Shown: in pieces, positions 42,610 through 51,976 of the stretch
Position numbering within the stretch: the first letter of the stretch is position 1
Layout: each line of letters begins with the position of its first letter
DNA from: Acidobacteriota bacterium
GTDB lineage: Bacteria; Acidobacteriota; Terriglobia; Acidiferrales; UBA7541
NCBI GenBank assembly: GCA_003167215.1
Contig: PMTV01000055.1
Span: 1-64,000, forward strand
Length of the DNA stretch: 64,000 nucleotides
Direction of reading: 5' to 3'
Notes under the pieces: model-generated
Seen by the model: only the letters and a program-made list of their open reading frames with translations
What the model was told of the DNA's origin: nothing
The model's database searches: none
Made by a program: the position numbers and the translations under genes

Positions 42610-43380
42610 ATGAGTTTGCTTTTTGGACTGGAAGCGCCCGCCTCTAGCGATGGCTACGGGGCTGAAAAGGACGAAGCGCGGGAAATCCAGAATTCATTGA
42701 TGCCCTCTGGAACGCTGCGGAACGCTTCGGTAGAGATTGCTTACAGGTTCTCTCCGTTCGCGGAAGTGGGCGGAGATTTCGCGGATTTTTACATTCTGCC
42801 GAACGGGATAGCAGGCCTCTATATCGGTGACGTCGTCGGCAAAGGTTTAGCGGCGGCGATGTACGCGGCGCTGGTGATGGGCATGCTGCGTGGAATCAAC
42901 AAGACGGGCGAACAAACAGCAGCGGTTCTCGCAACGTTGAACAAACGGCTGCTCGTGCGGCCTGTGCTGGGACGATTCGCAACCACGCTTTACGCCGTGT
43001 ACGATCCCGCTTGCCGCGAGTTGACGTTTTCGAATGCGGGGATGCCGTATCCCCTGTTGGCTTGCGGTTCAAACTGCCGGCAATTACAGGAGGGAGGCTT
43101 GCCCTCAGGAATGTTTCCCGGCTCTTTGTACGACACTCACCGGGTGTGCCTGTCGCCGGGTGATTCAGTTTTGTTTGCTACCGACGGACTCCACGAATTG
43201 CAGGGCGCTAACGGCGACGATTTTGGGTGGCAAAGAATGGCTGACATCTGGAGGGAGTGCCAGGGAATGTCAGCTGACGAGTCGCTACAACGCCTTCTTC
43301 GCGAAGCCAAGGACTTTGCCGTTGGCGGGCTGCAGCATGACGACATCACGGCGATTGCGCTGAAAATTCCGCGTCTATAG
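42610..43380 (+). CDS. PP2C-type (SpoIIE/RsbU-like) serine phosphatase
   Basis: 256 residues containing only the phosphatase domain, with no sensory PAS, GAF or receiver part. Family landmarks: EIQNSLMPSG, EVGGDFADFYILP with metal-binding Asp residues, GLYIGDVVGKGLAAAMYAAL, FATTLYAVYDPA, LTFSNAGMPYPLLA, LFATDGLHELQGANGDDFG, and HDDITAIALKI. Such phosphatases usually dephosphorylate an STAS-domain anti-anti-sigma factor to release a sigma factor. No STAS protein, anti-sigma kinase or sigma factor is encoded nearby, so the target is unknown. ATG 42610 follows AAAGG. It converges with the JAMM gene, 13 nt apart. Confidence 0.93.
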   Translation: MSLLFGLEAPASSDGYGAEKDEAREIQNSLMPSGTLRNASVEIAYRFSPFAEVGGDFADFYILPNGIAGLYIGDVVGKGLAAAMYAALVMGMLRGINKTGEQTAAVLATLNKRLLVRPVLGRFATTLYAVYDPACRELTFSNAGMPYPLLACGSNCRQLQEGGLPSGMFPGSLYDTHRVCLSPGDSVLFATDGLHELQGANGDDFGWQRMADIWRECQGMSADESLQRLLREAKDFAVGGLQHDDITAIALKIPRL

Positions 43381-43393
43381 CGCCGAGTCGCGG

Positions 43394-43801
43394 CTATTCG
43401 ATTTGAATACCCAGTTCGGCAGTTTTTCCATCACGAATCGAGAAGGCGCGAATGGGTGTGGCTGCATCTTTACCAGGCGAGAGAACGAAGTAGGCAACAT
43501 CGGGGTAATACGCCTGGCTGATGTCGCGCGCGGACGGTTTGTTATCGCCGACCGGATGCGAGTGATAAATTCCCATCAACTCAAGACCCGCTCCGCGGAT
43601 TTCGCGTATGGACTGAAATAGTTCCTTTGGCGCGATTTCGTATTCCGTCGCGCTGGCTTTCGCATTTGTCGCGGCGAAAACTCGCGTGATAACACCGTCT
43701 CGTCCCGCCAGCAACCCGCAACATTCCAATCGAGGTTCTTGCAGAACGCGGTCCATCATCTGCGTCAGAACGTCCTTATCGGCTCGGACCACGTCTGCCA
43801 T
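43394..43801 (-). CDS. JAMM/M67-family metallopeptidase
   Basis: 135 residues, a single JAB1/MPN domain. The zinc-binding and catalytic residues are complete: E26 (RLECCGLLAG), H80 and H82 in YHSHP, then S90 and D93 in KPSARDISQA, fitting the E...HxHx7SxxD pattern. Prokaryotic stand-alone JAMM proteins deconjugate ubiquitin-like or ThiS/MoaD-type modifiers, or act in cysteine synthesis with a CysO-like carrier. No ThiS, MoaD, ThiF/MoeB or CysM-like gene is in the window, so the substrate cannot be inferred. It follows ftsZ on the same strand after 147 bp that contain a hairpin. Confidence 0.92.
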   Translation of the reverse strand: MADVVRADKDVLTQMMDRVLQEPRLECCGLLAGRDGVITRVFAATNAKASATEYEIAPKELFQSIREIRGAGLELMGIYHSHPVGDNKPSARDISQAYYPDVAYFVLSPGKDAATPIRAFSIRDGKTAELGIQIE

Positions 43802-43899
43802 CTTTCAAATTTTACCGCGAGGAGTTCCGGCTTTGGAATCTTTGCCCTGTTGGCGCAGCCCTCGGCGGATTGTTGAGTGTTTCCACCGGCGAAGGTGCA

Positions 43900-43927
43900 G
43901 GGTTGCAGGGAGCGAGCCCTGCAACCC
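43900..43927. terminator. Perfect 11-bp hairpin downstream of ftsZ
   Basis: GGGTTGCAGGG (43900-43910), 6-nt loop, CCCTGCAACCC (43917-43927). It lies 21 nt beyond the ftsZ stop, so it may end the dcw transcript. It has no T-run in either direction, so it may instead stabilise the mRNA 3' end or be a dispersed palindrome. Confidence 0.5.
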
Positions 43928-43948
43928 ACCTAGTAATCGAATCTCGCT

Positions 43949-45166
43949 CTATGCCTTTTGAGCCTGGCGGCGAAGGAATGTGGGGACATCGAGATCGTCG
44001 GCTGGTACCTCACGGACGTCGCTGACATTTCGCGCGACTTGGTGGACCACCTCGCTGACGTTTCTCGATACCTGCTGCACCACATTCGTGTGCTGCGGCA
44101 TGGTAGGTTGCGCCGGGGCAGGCTCACGTGTAGCTTTCCACGTCTTCGGCAGGTACGATGGCCGCGACTGGGATTTCCTGCCTGCCACTTCGCGGAAACC
44201 GGCAGCGATCACGGTAATCTTCACCGACTCTTTCATCGCATCATCCATTACCGCGCCGAAAATGATGTTCGCATTTTCGTGCGCCGCTTTCTGAATGATG
44301 GACGAGGCCTCGTGCACTTCCTGCAGGGTGAGGCTGGACGATCCCGTGACGTTGATCAAAATGCCCTGCGCGCCCTGGATGCAATTGTCTTCCAGTAGAG
44401 GGCTGTTAATGGCGCGGTTCGCGGCATCAATCGCGCGGTTGGATCCGGAAGCAACAGCCGTGCCCATCACCGCGTAACCCTGGCCGGACATGATGGTTTT
44501 CACGTCCGCAAAATCGCGGTTGATGATGCCGGGAATGGTGATGATGTCGGAAATGCCCTGAACGGCTTGGCGCAGAATGTCGTCGGCGATGCGGAACGCT
44601 TCGAAGAAACTGGTTCCGTGCTCGACGCATTCCATCAGCCGTTCGTTCGGGATCACGATCACGGTGTCCACGCTCCCGATAAGTTCAGCGAGGGCCTGCT
44701 CGGCCTGCTCCATCCGGCGTTTTCCCTCGAACGCGAACGGCTTGGTCACCACCGCGACGGTGAGCGCCCCCAATTCGCTGGCGAGGTTCGCGACCACCGG
44801 CGCAGCTCCGCTGCCAGTGCCGCCTCCCAATCCGGCCGTGACGAAAACCATGTCCGCGCCGTCGAGCGCTTCCAGGATTTTTTCGGTGTCCTCCAGCGCA
44901 GCTTTGCGGCCGACCTCCGGATTAGCGCCCGCTCCCAGTCCTTTCGTTAACTTGGCGCCGAGCTGCAGTTTTACCGGCGCTTGTGAAAGCTTGAGCGCCT
45001 GCAAATCGGTGTTGGCGGCAATGAACTCGACACCCTCCACTTTGGCGCGGATCATGCGGTTGACGGCGTTCGAACCGCCGCCTCCCACACCGATCACTTT
45101 GATCTTGGCGCCAGTTTGCGCTTCTTCACTGAATGAAACTTTAAGGCTCGATTCTTTTGGTGACAT
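43949..45166 (-). CDS. ftsZ: Cell division protein FtsZ
   Basis: 405 residues from ATG 45166, with GGGGAGG 5 nt ahead; the longer frame to 45325 runs back into ftsA and is not used. Tubulin-like GTPase that forms the Z ring. Landmarks: [18 protein letters not shown] (22-39), NTDLQAL, the tubulin signature GGGTGSG (114-120), and a T7 loop region [14 protein letters not shown] variable linker (about 325-390, with repeated [20 protein letters not shown]) leads to the conserved C-terminal peptide [15 protein letters not shown] that binds FtsA and other anchors. Last gene of the dcw cluster, 46 nt after ftsA. Confidence 0.98.
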   Translation of the reverse strand: MSPKESSLKVSFSEEAQTGAKIKVIGVGGGGSNAVNRMIRAKVEGVEFIAANTDLQALKLSQAPVKLQLGAKLTKGLGAGANPEVGRKAALEDTEKILEALDGADMVFVTAGLGGGTGSGAAPVVANLASELGALTVAVVTKPFAFEGKRRMEQAEQALAELIGSVDTVIVIPNERLMECVEHGTSFFEAFRIADDILRQAVQGISDIITIPGIINRDFADVKTIMSGQGYAVMGTAVASGSNRAIDAANRAINSPLLEDNCIQGAQGILINVTGSSSLTLQEVHEASSIIQKAAHENANIIFGAVMDDAMKESVKITVIAAGFREVAGRKSQSRPSYLPKTWKATREPAPAQPTMPQHTNVVQQVSRNVSEVVHQVARNVSDVREVPADDLDVPTFLRRQAQKA

Positions 45167-45212
45167 GCTTCCTCCCCAGTCTTTCACCCTATTGAAATTT
45201 TGGATCAAGTCC

Positions 45213-46430
45213 CTATGACGCTCCTGCAAACATACTTTTAAATTTGCCCACCCAGCCGCCGGGACGCGTTCCCGCGATGCGCCGCGTGCGCGCACCGTAA
45301 AGCACAAGTCCCACGGCTGTTGCATACTCGGGCTGGGAATCTTCTTCGCTCATCCCTGCTAGTCCGCGCGGAACGGCCACACGCGCGGGCAGATTGAAAA
45401 TCTTCTCAGTGAGTTCGCAAAACCCCCGCAGGCGCGCTCCGCCGCCGGTGAGAATAATCCCAGCGGGAATCGACGATTCCACGCCGCCACGGCGCAGTTC
45501 ATCGCGGACGAGCATCAATAATTCCTGGGCGCGCGGTTCCACTATGTCGGACAACATGCGGGCAAAAACGGTTCGCGGCGGGCGATCGCCCACGCTGGCG
45601 ATTTCAATTGCAAAATCGTCCTTCAGAAGTTCGCGGAACGCGCACGCTTGTTCGCGCTTGATTTTTTCCGCTTCATCGATCGGTGTACGCAATCCAACCG
45701 CGAGGTCGTTGGTGAAATGGTCGCCTCCGACCGGAATTGCCGCGGTGTGCCGTACGACGCCGCCTGAATATGCGAGCAGTTCGGTGGTTCCGCCTCCGAT
45801 GTCGAGAAGGCAGCAGCCCAGTTCGCGCTCATCTTGCGTTAGGCAGGCTTCCGCGGAGGCCAACGGCTCGAGAACCGTGTCGTCCACCCGCACGCCCGCG
45901 CGATTTACGGCAGTGACGATATTTTGCGTCGCCGAGCCGCACGCGGTGACGATGTGCACGTTGGCTTCGAGACGCTGCCCAACCATTCCAATTGCGTCGC
46001 GGATGTTGTCCTGCGCGTCGAGGAAAAACTCCTGCGGGAGAACGTGCAACACTTCGCGATCTTCGGGAAGCTGAATGCCGCGCGCAGCTTCCACCGCGCG
46101 CCGAACGTCCTCGCGTTGAATGTCGCGCGGGCGGCCTCCCACGGTGATTCCGCCGCGGCTATTCACGCCGCGCACGTGCGTGCCCGCGACGCCGATCAGC
46201 GCCGATTCCACCGGCACACCGACAATGGTTTCCGCTTCTTCAACCGCCCGGCGAATCGAACTCACCGCGAGATCGAGATTCACAATCTGGCCCTTGCGCC
46301 AACCCTTCGATTCGGCCGCACCCAAGGCGGCGAATTTCACTCCGCCGTCATCACTAAGTTCGCCAATCAGCGCGCAAGTTTTCGTGCTGCCGATGTCCAG
46401 CGCTACGATATGCCGTTCCTTCTTCGTCAA
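45213..46430 (-). CDS. ftsA: Cell division protein FtsA
   Basis: 405 residues from TTG 46430, preceded by AAGGAG; upstream extension of the frame would overlap ftsQ. Actin-like ATPase that tethers FtsZ to the membrane. Landmarks: [18 protein letters not shown] (phosphate 1), the 1C-domain region [40 protein letters not shown] (phosphate 2), [19 protein letters not shown] (adenosine motif). The C-terminal [15 protein letters not shown] is the amphipathic membrane-targeting helix. It sits between ftsQ (34 nt) and ftsZ (46 nt). The TTG start may keep FtsA low relative to FtsZ, which has a much stronger ribosome site. Confidence 0.97.
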   Translation of the reverse strand: MTKKERHIVALDIGSTKTCALIGELSDDGGVKFAALGAAESKGWRKGQIVNLDLAVSSIRRAVEEAETIVGVPVESALIGVAGTHVRGVNSRGGITVGGRPRDIQREDVRRAVEAARGIQLPEDREVLHVLPQEFFLDAQDNIRDAIGMVGQRLEANVHIVTACGSATQNIVTAVNRAGVRVDDTVLEPLASAEACLTQDERELGCCLLDIGGGTTELLAYSGGVVRHTAAIPVGGDHFTNDLAVGLRTPIDEAEKIKREQACAFRELLKDDFAIEIASVGDRPPRTVFARMLSDIVEPRAQELLMLVRDELRRGGVESSIPAGIILTGGGARLRGFCELTEKIFNLPARVAVPRGLAGMSEEDSQPEYATAVGLVLYGARTRRIAGTRPGGWVGKFKSMFAGAS

Positions 46431-46464
46431 ATCCGCTCCTTGTAATTTCGCGCGTTTATGCCCG

Positions 46465-47445
46465 CTATCGTGACTTTTTCCCGGAAATCTTGTGTGCCGC
46501 ATGAACAGCTTTCGGCGCGGGTTTCGGTTGCGCGGTGGGCCGAGGAGCAACTTGCTGCGCCACCGCAGCGTCCGGATTCACGACTGCTTCCCCGTTGAAG
46601 CGCAGATCCACCGATTCTATGCGCCCTGTTTTCGCGCGCCACTGTCCGAAGTCATTCAGCAAAGTTTGATACTTTGTTTCGAAATCGTTGTCGCCAAAAT
46701 GCACGAGAACAAGCGAATCTGTTTGCTGCCCGCCGGAAGTACTTTCGCCATTCAAACCAGAGATCGAGGCGCGCAAGTCACGCACGTCCGAAAGGTCCAC
46801 TTCGCTTACCTGTTCCATCGCTCGGGCGCGCGCGGATTCTACTTGCTGAGTGAATCCCGCAAAAAGCTGCATACGCCGCTCGCGCTCGTCCGGCGTCATA
46901 TTCTCGCTGACGCCCGCGACCACCGGAAAATGAAAACCCGCCTTCAAAGGCCGTTCAAGAATCGCGCCATGAATATCCACGAGCGCCAGATCGCTTCCCT
47001 GCCGAAGAAACGCGATGGGAACCCGCTCCGTGATTTCCACTTCGATATTATTGGGCAACGCTCGCCGAACGATGGCTCGCGCCACCCACGGAATTGCTTC
47101 GAGCTGGCGGCGGCGTTCAGTGAGCGGAATGCGCAAAACGCTACGGCCTTGATCGGCTTTAAAAATTGCGAGTACACTGCCGCGAGAGACGTAATTATTC
47201 CCGGTTAGCTCCACTTGGCTGGAATGAATCAGCGCCATTCGCGGCGACGCGAACAGGAAATGCCCGCAGGCATATGCCACGCATACGGCCACGATTCCCA
47301 CACCCACTCCGACCGTAACACGGAGATACGTCTTCCAGGCCTTCCGGCCAAACTTTCGCCGCTTAATCTCCAGGGGCTTTTGCCTGCGAAGATACTTCGG
47401 CTCTTCGTCGGCCAGGAGTTCCTGGGGATAAGCGTCCGCGTCCAT
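46465..47445 (-). CDS. ftsQ: Cell division protein FtsQ
   Basis: 326 residues, bitopic inner-membrane protein of the FtsQLB subcomplex. Cytoplasmic N-terminus of 50 residues with basic RRQKPLEIKRRKFGRK, one membrane span (VTVGVGVGIVAVCVAYACGH), then a POTRA domain (ALIHSSQVELTGNNYVSRG, RRRQLEAIPWVARAIVRRAL, IEVEITERVPIAFLRQG) and a beta domain (LALVDIHGAILERP). The C-terminal 45 residues are a Pro/Ala/Lys extension (VAPRPTAQPKPAPKAVHA) not needed for the core fold. It starts 5 nt after murB and is followed by ftsA. Confidence 0.93.
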   Translation of the reverse strand: MDADAYPQELLADEEPKYLRRQKPLEIKRRKFGRKAWKTYLRVTVGVGVGIVAVCVAYACGHFLFASPRMALIHSSQVELTGNNYVSRGSVLAIFKADQGRSVLRIPLTERRRQLEAIPWVARAIVRRALPNNIEVEITERVPIAFLRQGSDLALVDIHGAILERPLKAGFHFPVVAGVSENMTPDERERRMQLFAGFTQQVESARARAMEQVSEVDLSDVRDLRASISGLNGESTSGGQQTDSLVLVHFGDNDFETKYQTLLNDFGQWRAKTGRIESVDLRFNGEAVVNPDAAVAQQVAPRPTAQPKPAPKAVHAAHKISGKKSR

Positions 47446-47450
47446 GGTCT

Positions 47451-48359
47451 TTAGTTTTTCCAGAGAATGACCTCGTTCTCGAGCTCCACGCCGTACCTGA
47501 CGCGCACGCGCTCGCGGACATCGTCAATCAGCCTGAGCATGTCGGCGCAGCTGGCCTTGCCCGCATTGATAAAAAAATTCGCATGGCGATCGCTTACCAT
47601 CGCGTCGCCCGCGCGGTGGCCTTTCAAGCCCAGTTCGTCAATCATGCGTCCGGCTGAACCGCCCGGAGGATTTTTGAAAATGCATCCGGCGCTTTTCTGA
47701 TTGAGCGGCTGGCTCGCGCGGCGCTTTTCATTGCACACCTTAATGCCGGCCAGAATTTCCTTGAATGGCTTGGACGGCAGCTCCAGTTTCACGCGCAGCA
47801 TAACGTCATCCGGCGCAAAGGAAGTGTGCCGATAATCGAAACGAATATCGTTGCCGCGGACCGTTTCAATTTCGCCTGTCGCCGCGCGGTAAAGCTCCAC
47901 TTCGCGGACATACGATCCAATCTGCGTGCCGTAAGCGCCTGCGTTCATTCGCAACGCGCCGCCCACACTGCCGGGCACGCCGATCAAGCCTTCCATGCCG
48001 CCGAGATCGCGCTTCGCGCAGAACGTAACCATACCGCCGAGATCGGCCGCGGCATCGACGTACGCTGCATTCCCTTCCACTCTCATGCCCGGTTGCGAAG
48101 TAGGCAGATGCAAAACGACCCAGGGCAGCTCGCCGTCGTCGATCAGCACGTTCGTTCCGCCACCTAGAAAACGGTGAGGGATTTTTTCGTCAGCCAACAA
48201 ACGCATCACCTCGGGAATGGTGTCAAAGCGCCGAAGCACGAGTTCATCGGTGGTGCCTCCAATTCCCAGCGAAGTCTTTTCGCTCAACGAAACCCCTGCG
48301 TGCAATTCCACTCCAAGCTCTTTCAGCCGCGCCGCAAGCGGCTTTTCACTAATCCGCAT
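47451..48359 (-). CDS. murB: UDP-N-acetylenolpyruvoylglucosamine reductase
   Basis: 302 residues from ATG 48359, which overlaps the murC stop by 11 nt; the longer frame to 48449 would lie inside murC. FAD/NADPH enzyme that makes UDP-MurNAc. Landmarks: KTSLGIGGTTDELVL, FLGGGTNVLIDDGEL, GMEGLIGVPGSVGGALRMNA, YGTQIGSYVREVEL, and KSAGCIFKNPPGGSAGRMID. The absence of the YREV-loop insertion marks the short type II form. Translationally coupled to murC; ftsQ follows after 5 nt. Confidence 0.96.
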   Translation of the reverse strand: MRISEKPLAARLKELGVELHAGVSLSEKTSLGIGGTTDELVLRRFDTIPEVMRLLADEKIPHRFLGGGTNVLIDDGELPWVVLHLPTSQPGMRVEGNAAYVDAAADLGGMVTFCAKRDLGGMEGLIGVPGSVGGALRMNAGAYGTQIGSYVREVELYRAATGEIETVRGNDIRFDYRHTSFAPDDVMLRVKLELPSKPFKEILAGIKVCNEKRRASQPLNQKSAGCIFKNPPGGSAGRMIDELGLKGHRAGDAMVSDRHANFFINAGKASCADMLRLIDDVRERVRVRYGVELENEVILWKN

Positions 48360-49755
48360 AAGAACTCGGCACCTTGGAAGCAAGCAGCATGGCGAGCTGA
48401 TCGAGCACGCGCCCAACGCTGCCGGCGCCGATGGTAAGGATTGCGTCACCCGGACGCGCTTCCCTGTACAGAAATTCCATCCCGGCTTGCATGGTGCTGG
48501 TGAAGACTACATTCTTGTGGCCCGCCGTGCTGATGGCTTCGGACAAAATTTCCCCGTTGACGCCTTCGATCGGAGCTTCCCCTGCCGCATAAATTTCCGT
48601 CATCACCAAAATATCGGCCTGATTGAACGAGCTGCGAAAATCTTCCCAGAGAAACTGGGTGCGCGAATACCGGTGCGGTTGAAACAGCACGAGCAGGCGT
48701 TTGTATCCGCAACCGCGCGCGGCTTCGAGTGTGGCGCGAATTTCGGCGGGATGATGGCCGTAATCGTCGATCAAGGTGACGCCGCCAAACTCGCCTTTAA
48801 TCTCAAAACGCCGGCCAACGCCGGAGAACTTTGCGAGTCCCGCGCGAATCAAGTCCGCCGGGACATTGAGCGAAAGCCCCACAGCGGCGGCCGCAGCCGC
48901 ATTGCGCACGTTGTGAATTCCCGGCGGCGATGGCAGCCGGAAAATTCCTAGATCGTCGTCATGATATTTCAGCCGGAATTCGCTCGCGAGCCCGATCAGC
49001 CGCACTTCGCTGATTACCAGGTCCGCCTGGCTCGACGTGCCGTAAGTGATCACCGGACGCTTTACCAACGGCAGAATCGCTTGCACGTTCGGCTCGTCGA
49101 TACAGAGAATCACGGTGCCGTAAAACGGCACGCGATTCGCAAATTGCAGAAATACTTCCTGAATTTCCTCCAGCGAGTGGTAATGGTCCAGATGCTCGCG
49201 GTCGATGGTGGTGATTACGGCGAGCACCGGAGCGAGCAACAAAAAAGAGCGGTCGCTTTCATCCGCTTCGACCACCATGTATTCGCTCTGACCGACGCGG
49301 GCGTTAGAGCCGGCATGATTCACGCGTCCGCCCACCACGAATGTAGGATCGAGACCGGCCTCACCCAGCACGGAAGCTACCATGGAGGTAGTCGTCGTCT
49401 TGCCGTGCGCGCCGGCCACTGCGATTCCATATTTCAAGCGCATCAGCTCGGCCAGCATCTCGGCGCGCGGGATGACGGGGATTTTCAGCTTATGAGCTTC
49501 CACCACTTCCACGTTGTTCGCGCGAACTGCCGAAGAAATCACCACCACATGCGCGCCGCGAACGTTTTCCGCCAGATGGCCTTCAAAAATGGTAGCTCCC
49601 AATTTTCGCAACCGCTCCGTCACCGGAGTAGCTTTCAAATCCGAACCAGAAACCGCGTAATTGCTGGAGAGCAGGACTTCGGCGATGCCGCTCATGCCGC
49701 TGCCGCCGATGCCAACCAAGTGAATTCGCTGAAAATTGCGAAAGGTTACGCTCAT
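48349..49755 (-). CDS. murC: UDP-N-acetylmuramate-L-alanine ligase
   Basis: 468 residues. ATP-dependent ligase adding the first residue (L-Ala) of the murein stem peptide. Landmarks: IHLVGIGGSGMSGIAEVLL at the UDP-binding N-domain, VAGAHGKTTTTSMVASVLG P-loop, VEADESDRSFLLL, TIDREHLDHYHSLEE, HNVRNAAAAAAV, DDYGHHPAEIRATLEAAR, and FQPHRYSRTQFLWEDF. It overlaps murG by 4 nt upstream (ATGA) and murB by 11 nt downstream, so all three are translationally coupled. Confidence 0.97.
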   Translation of the reverse strand: MSVTFRNFQRIHLVGIGGSGMSGIAEVLLSSNYAVSGSDLKATPVTERLRKLGATIFEGHLAENVRGAHVVVISSAVRANNVEVVEAHKLKIPVIPRAEMLAELMRLKYGIAVAGAHGKTTTTSMVASVLGEAGLDPTFVVGGRVNHAGSNARVGQSEYMVVEADESDRSFLLLAPVLAVITTIDREHLDHYHSLEEIQEVFLQFANRVPFYGTVILCIDEPNVQAILPLVKRPVITYGTSSQADLVISEVRLIGLASEFRLKYHDDDLGIFRLPSPPGIHNVRNAAAAAAVGLSLNVPADLIRAGLAKFSGVGRRFEIKGEFGGVTLIDDYGHHPAEIRATLEAARGCGYKRLLVLFQPHRYSRTQFLWEDFRSSFNQADILVMTEIYAAGEAPIEGVNGEILSEAISTAGHKNVVFTSTMQAGMEFLYREARPGDAILTIGAGSVGRVLDQLAMLLASKVPSSYAD

Positions 49756-50867
49756 ACGCGCACCATTCCTTTCAGCGGTTTCTCGAGTTGGGCTTCGAGC
49801 AGATCCACAATGTCCTCAACGGCGCAGGGGCGTGCCAATCCGTGCGCGCGTTCTTCCATTTCCGCAATTTTTCCGGGCTGGTCAAGCAGGGAGAAAATTT
49901 CCGACGTCAGGCGTTCGGGTGTTAGCTGAGTCTGCGGCAACATCCGCGCGGCGCCGGCGTCCTGCATGGCTTCTGCGTTGCGGGTTTGATGCGCATCGGT
50001 GGCAGCGCCGAAGGGGATGAAGATAGCGGCGCGTCCGGCGGCAGATACCTCCGCGACTGTGATCGCCCCCGACCGGCAGACGATTAAGTCCGCCTGGGCA
50101 AACCGCTCCGCCATATTCTCGATGAAGGGCACAACCTCCGCTCGGAATTCGCGACGCGCATAAGCTACTCGCACCGCATTATAGTCGCGTTCACCAGTCT
50201 GATGCACGATGAAAAGCTGATTTTTTCGCGGCGCCAACCGATCGAGCGAGTCAACGACGGCGCGGTTTATCGGCAACGCGCCTCGGCTCCCACCGGTAAT
50301 CAGGATGGTGAAAGGCTCGCCGTGCTTTTTACGCGGAACGGCAAAGAATTCCTGGCGCACCGGGCACCCGGTTACCTCTGCTTTTCCTCCCAGGCGCTCC
50401 GCAGTGGCGGAGTGAGCCACGGCCACTCGCGTAACAATCGTCGCAAGCACGCGGTTGGTGAATCCCGGCTCGACATTGGGCTCGAAAATTACAGTGGGGA
50501 TCGAATGCATCTTCGCTAGAAGCATCATGGGACCGGATGCGTACCCGCCCACGCCGAACGCGACGCCAAAATTGTGCCGGCGCAGAATCCTTTCCGAGTC
50601 CCACAGTCCCAGCGGCAGCATTGCCGCATTGCGAAGGAATTTCGCTCCGCCAATGCCCTTCAGCCCCGCCACGCGGATTGTTTCCAGCGGCAGTCCGGCC
50701 TGCGGCACCAGCCTCGCTTCCATTCCGCGCTCAGTTCCCACGATCACGACGCTTCGTTCTCCTTCGGGCTTGCGCCCGAGCCATTCGCGCGCTACGGCAA
50801 TCGCCGGAAAAACATGCCCGCCGGTGCCGCCGCCGGCGATTAGCAGACTGTTTGCATCCTGCTTCAC
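49752..50867 (-). CDS. murG: UDP-GlcNAc:undecaprenyl-PP-MurNAc-pentapeptide transferase
   Basis: 371 residues; GT28-type glycosyltransferase that converts lipid I to lipid II at the cytoplasmic face of the membrane. Landmarks: LIAGGGTGGHVFPAIAVA (acceptor G-loop), GTERGMEARLVPQAGLPLE, GVGGYASGPMMLLAKM, FEPNVEPGFTNRVLA, ILITGGSRGALPINRAVVD, the donor-binding ADLIVCRSGAITVAEVSAAG and FIPFGAATDAHQTRNAEAM. GTG start inside a GTGA overlap with the ftsW stop. Confidence 0.96.
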   Translation of the reverse strand: MKQDANSLLIAGGGTGGHVFPAIAVAREWLGRKPEGERSVVIVGTERGMEARLVPQAGLPLETIRVAGLKGIGGAKFLRNAAMLPLGLWDSERILRRHNFGVAFGVGGYASGPMMLLAKMHSIPTVIFEPNVEPGFTNRVLATIVTRVAVAHSATAERLGGKAEVTGCPVRQEFFAVPRKKHGEPFTILITGGSRGALPINRAVVDSLDRLAPRKNQLFIVHQTGERDYNAVRVAYARREFRAEVVPFIENMAERFAQADLIVCRSGAITVAEVSAAGRAAIFIPFGAATDAHQTRNAEAMQDAGAARMLPQTQLTPERLTSEIFSLLDQPGKIAEMEERAHGLARPCAVEDIVDLLEAQLEKPLKGMVRV

Positions 50868-51973
50868 ATCTCATCCGCGTGCTGACTGATGTTCAACAGC
50901 ACGCCGGTGGCCAACAACATTCCGATCAAACTCGATCCGCCATAGCTGATGAACGGCAGCGGAATTCCTTTCGTCGGCATCAATCCCAGCACCACGCTCA
51001 GATTGACGAGCGCCTGGCCCATCACCATCGCGGTGATTCCCAGCGCGAGTAGCCGTCCAAATTCATCCGGAGCTTTCATGGCGGCCACAAATCCGCGCCA
51101 GCCATACACAAAGAACAGCGTCAGCACAATCGCGGCGCCGATAAATCCGAGCTCCTCGCAAATCACGGCAAAAATAAAGTCGGTATGCGCCTCGGGGAGG
51201 AAAAAAAGCTTCTGGCGGCCCTCCATCAAGCCCACGCCGGTGAATCCGCCGGAGCCGATGGCGATGAGCGATTGCAACAATTGAAAGCCGTGGCCCTGCG
51301 GGTCGGTGCTCGGCGACAAGAATGCTTTGAAGCGCTCCAACCGATACGGCGTGCTTGCAATTAACAGATAGACGGCGGGAATCGCCGCGAGCCCGGCGCC
51401 AACGATGTATCGCACTGAAAGGCCGGAAACGTACAGCATCACCGCTGCGATGAGCAGGATCATGCACGCCGTACCCATATCCGGCTCCGCCAGAACCAGG
51501 CCAACCATCAGTAGAACCGTTCCCAGCGCCGGCAATAGCGTGTGCACCGGGTCGTTTATGCCGAAACTTTTCGGTCCTCGCCGGATTTCAATAAACCAAG
51601 CGAGATAGAAAATTAACACCAGTTTCGCGATCTCCGACGGTTGCAGGCTCAGAGGGCCCAGCCTGAACCAGCGATGCGTGGCATGCGAACGATCCAGGAA
51701 GAAAACCGAAATCAACATGACGAGCGTGATGGAAACCGCGGTGAAAATCACGCGTGGCTGCCGGAATTTCCGGTAGTCGGTGTGCATCAGCCAGAACATT
51801 CCGGCTAGTCCGAGCGCGATCCACACAAGCTGGCGCAGCAGAAACGTATAGCCATTGCCGCCCTGTTCTCGAGCGGTGATGGCTGAGGCGCTGAAAACCA
51901 TCACCGCACCGATCAGGCAAAGCGCCAGCGTGACGCCGAATAATTTCCGGTCGGGCTGCAGACTACGTGGCAT
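50864..51973 (-). CDS. ftsW: SEDS-family glycosyltransferase FtsW
   Basis: 369 residues with about ten membrane spans (LFGVTLALCLIGAVMVFSAS; VLIFYLAWFIEIRRGP). SEDS murein polymerase of the divisome, acting with the class B PBP encoded by ftsI in this cluster. Landmarks: the catalytic-Asp region in VLAEPDMGTACMILLIAAVM, RYIVGAGLAAIPAVYL, the LSPSTDPQGHGFQLLQSLIA loop, GLMEGRQKLFFLPEAHTDFI, and the signature GLMPTKGIPLPFISYGGSSL. Its position between murD and murG, and the ftsI partner, favour FtsW over RodA. The stop overlaps murG by 4 nt. Confidence 0.96.
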   Translation of the reverse strand: MPRSLQPDRKLFGVTLALCLIGAVMVFSASAITAREQGGNGYTFLLRQLVWIALGLAGMFWLMHTDYRKFRQPRVIFTAVSITLVMLISVFFLDRSHATHRWFRLGPLSLQPSEIAKLVLIFYLAWFIEIRRGPKSFGINDPVHTLLPALGTVLLMVGLVLAEPDMGTACMILLIAAVMLYVSGLSVRYIVGAGLAAIPAVYLLIASTPYRLERFKAFLSPSTDPQGHGFQLLQSLIAIGSGGFTGVGLMEGRQKLFFLPEAHTDFIFAVICEELGFIGAAIVLTLFFVYGWRGFVAAMKAPDEFGRLLALGITAMVMGQALVNLSVVLGLMPTKGIPLPFISYGGSSLIGMLLATGVLLNISQHADEM

Positions 51974-51976
51974 GCG

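Noticed and set aside
43900-43927. Hairpin after ftsZ as a dispersed repeat or mobile element end
   Set aside because: I found no second copy in the window and no flanking direct repeat; left as a possible terminator.
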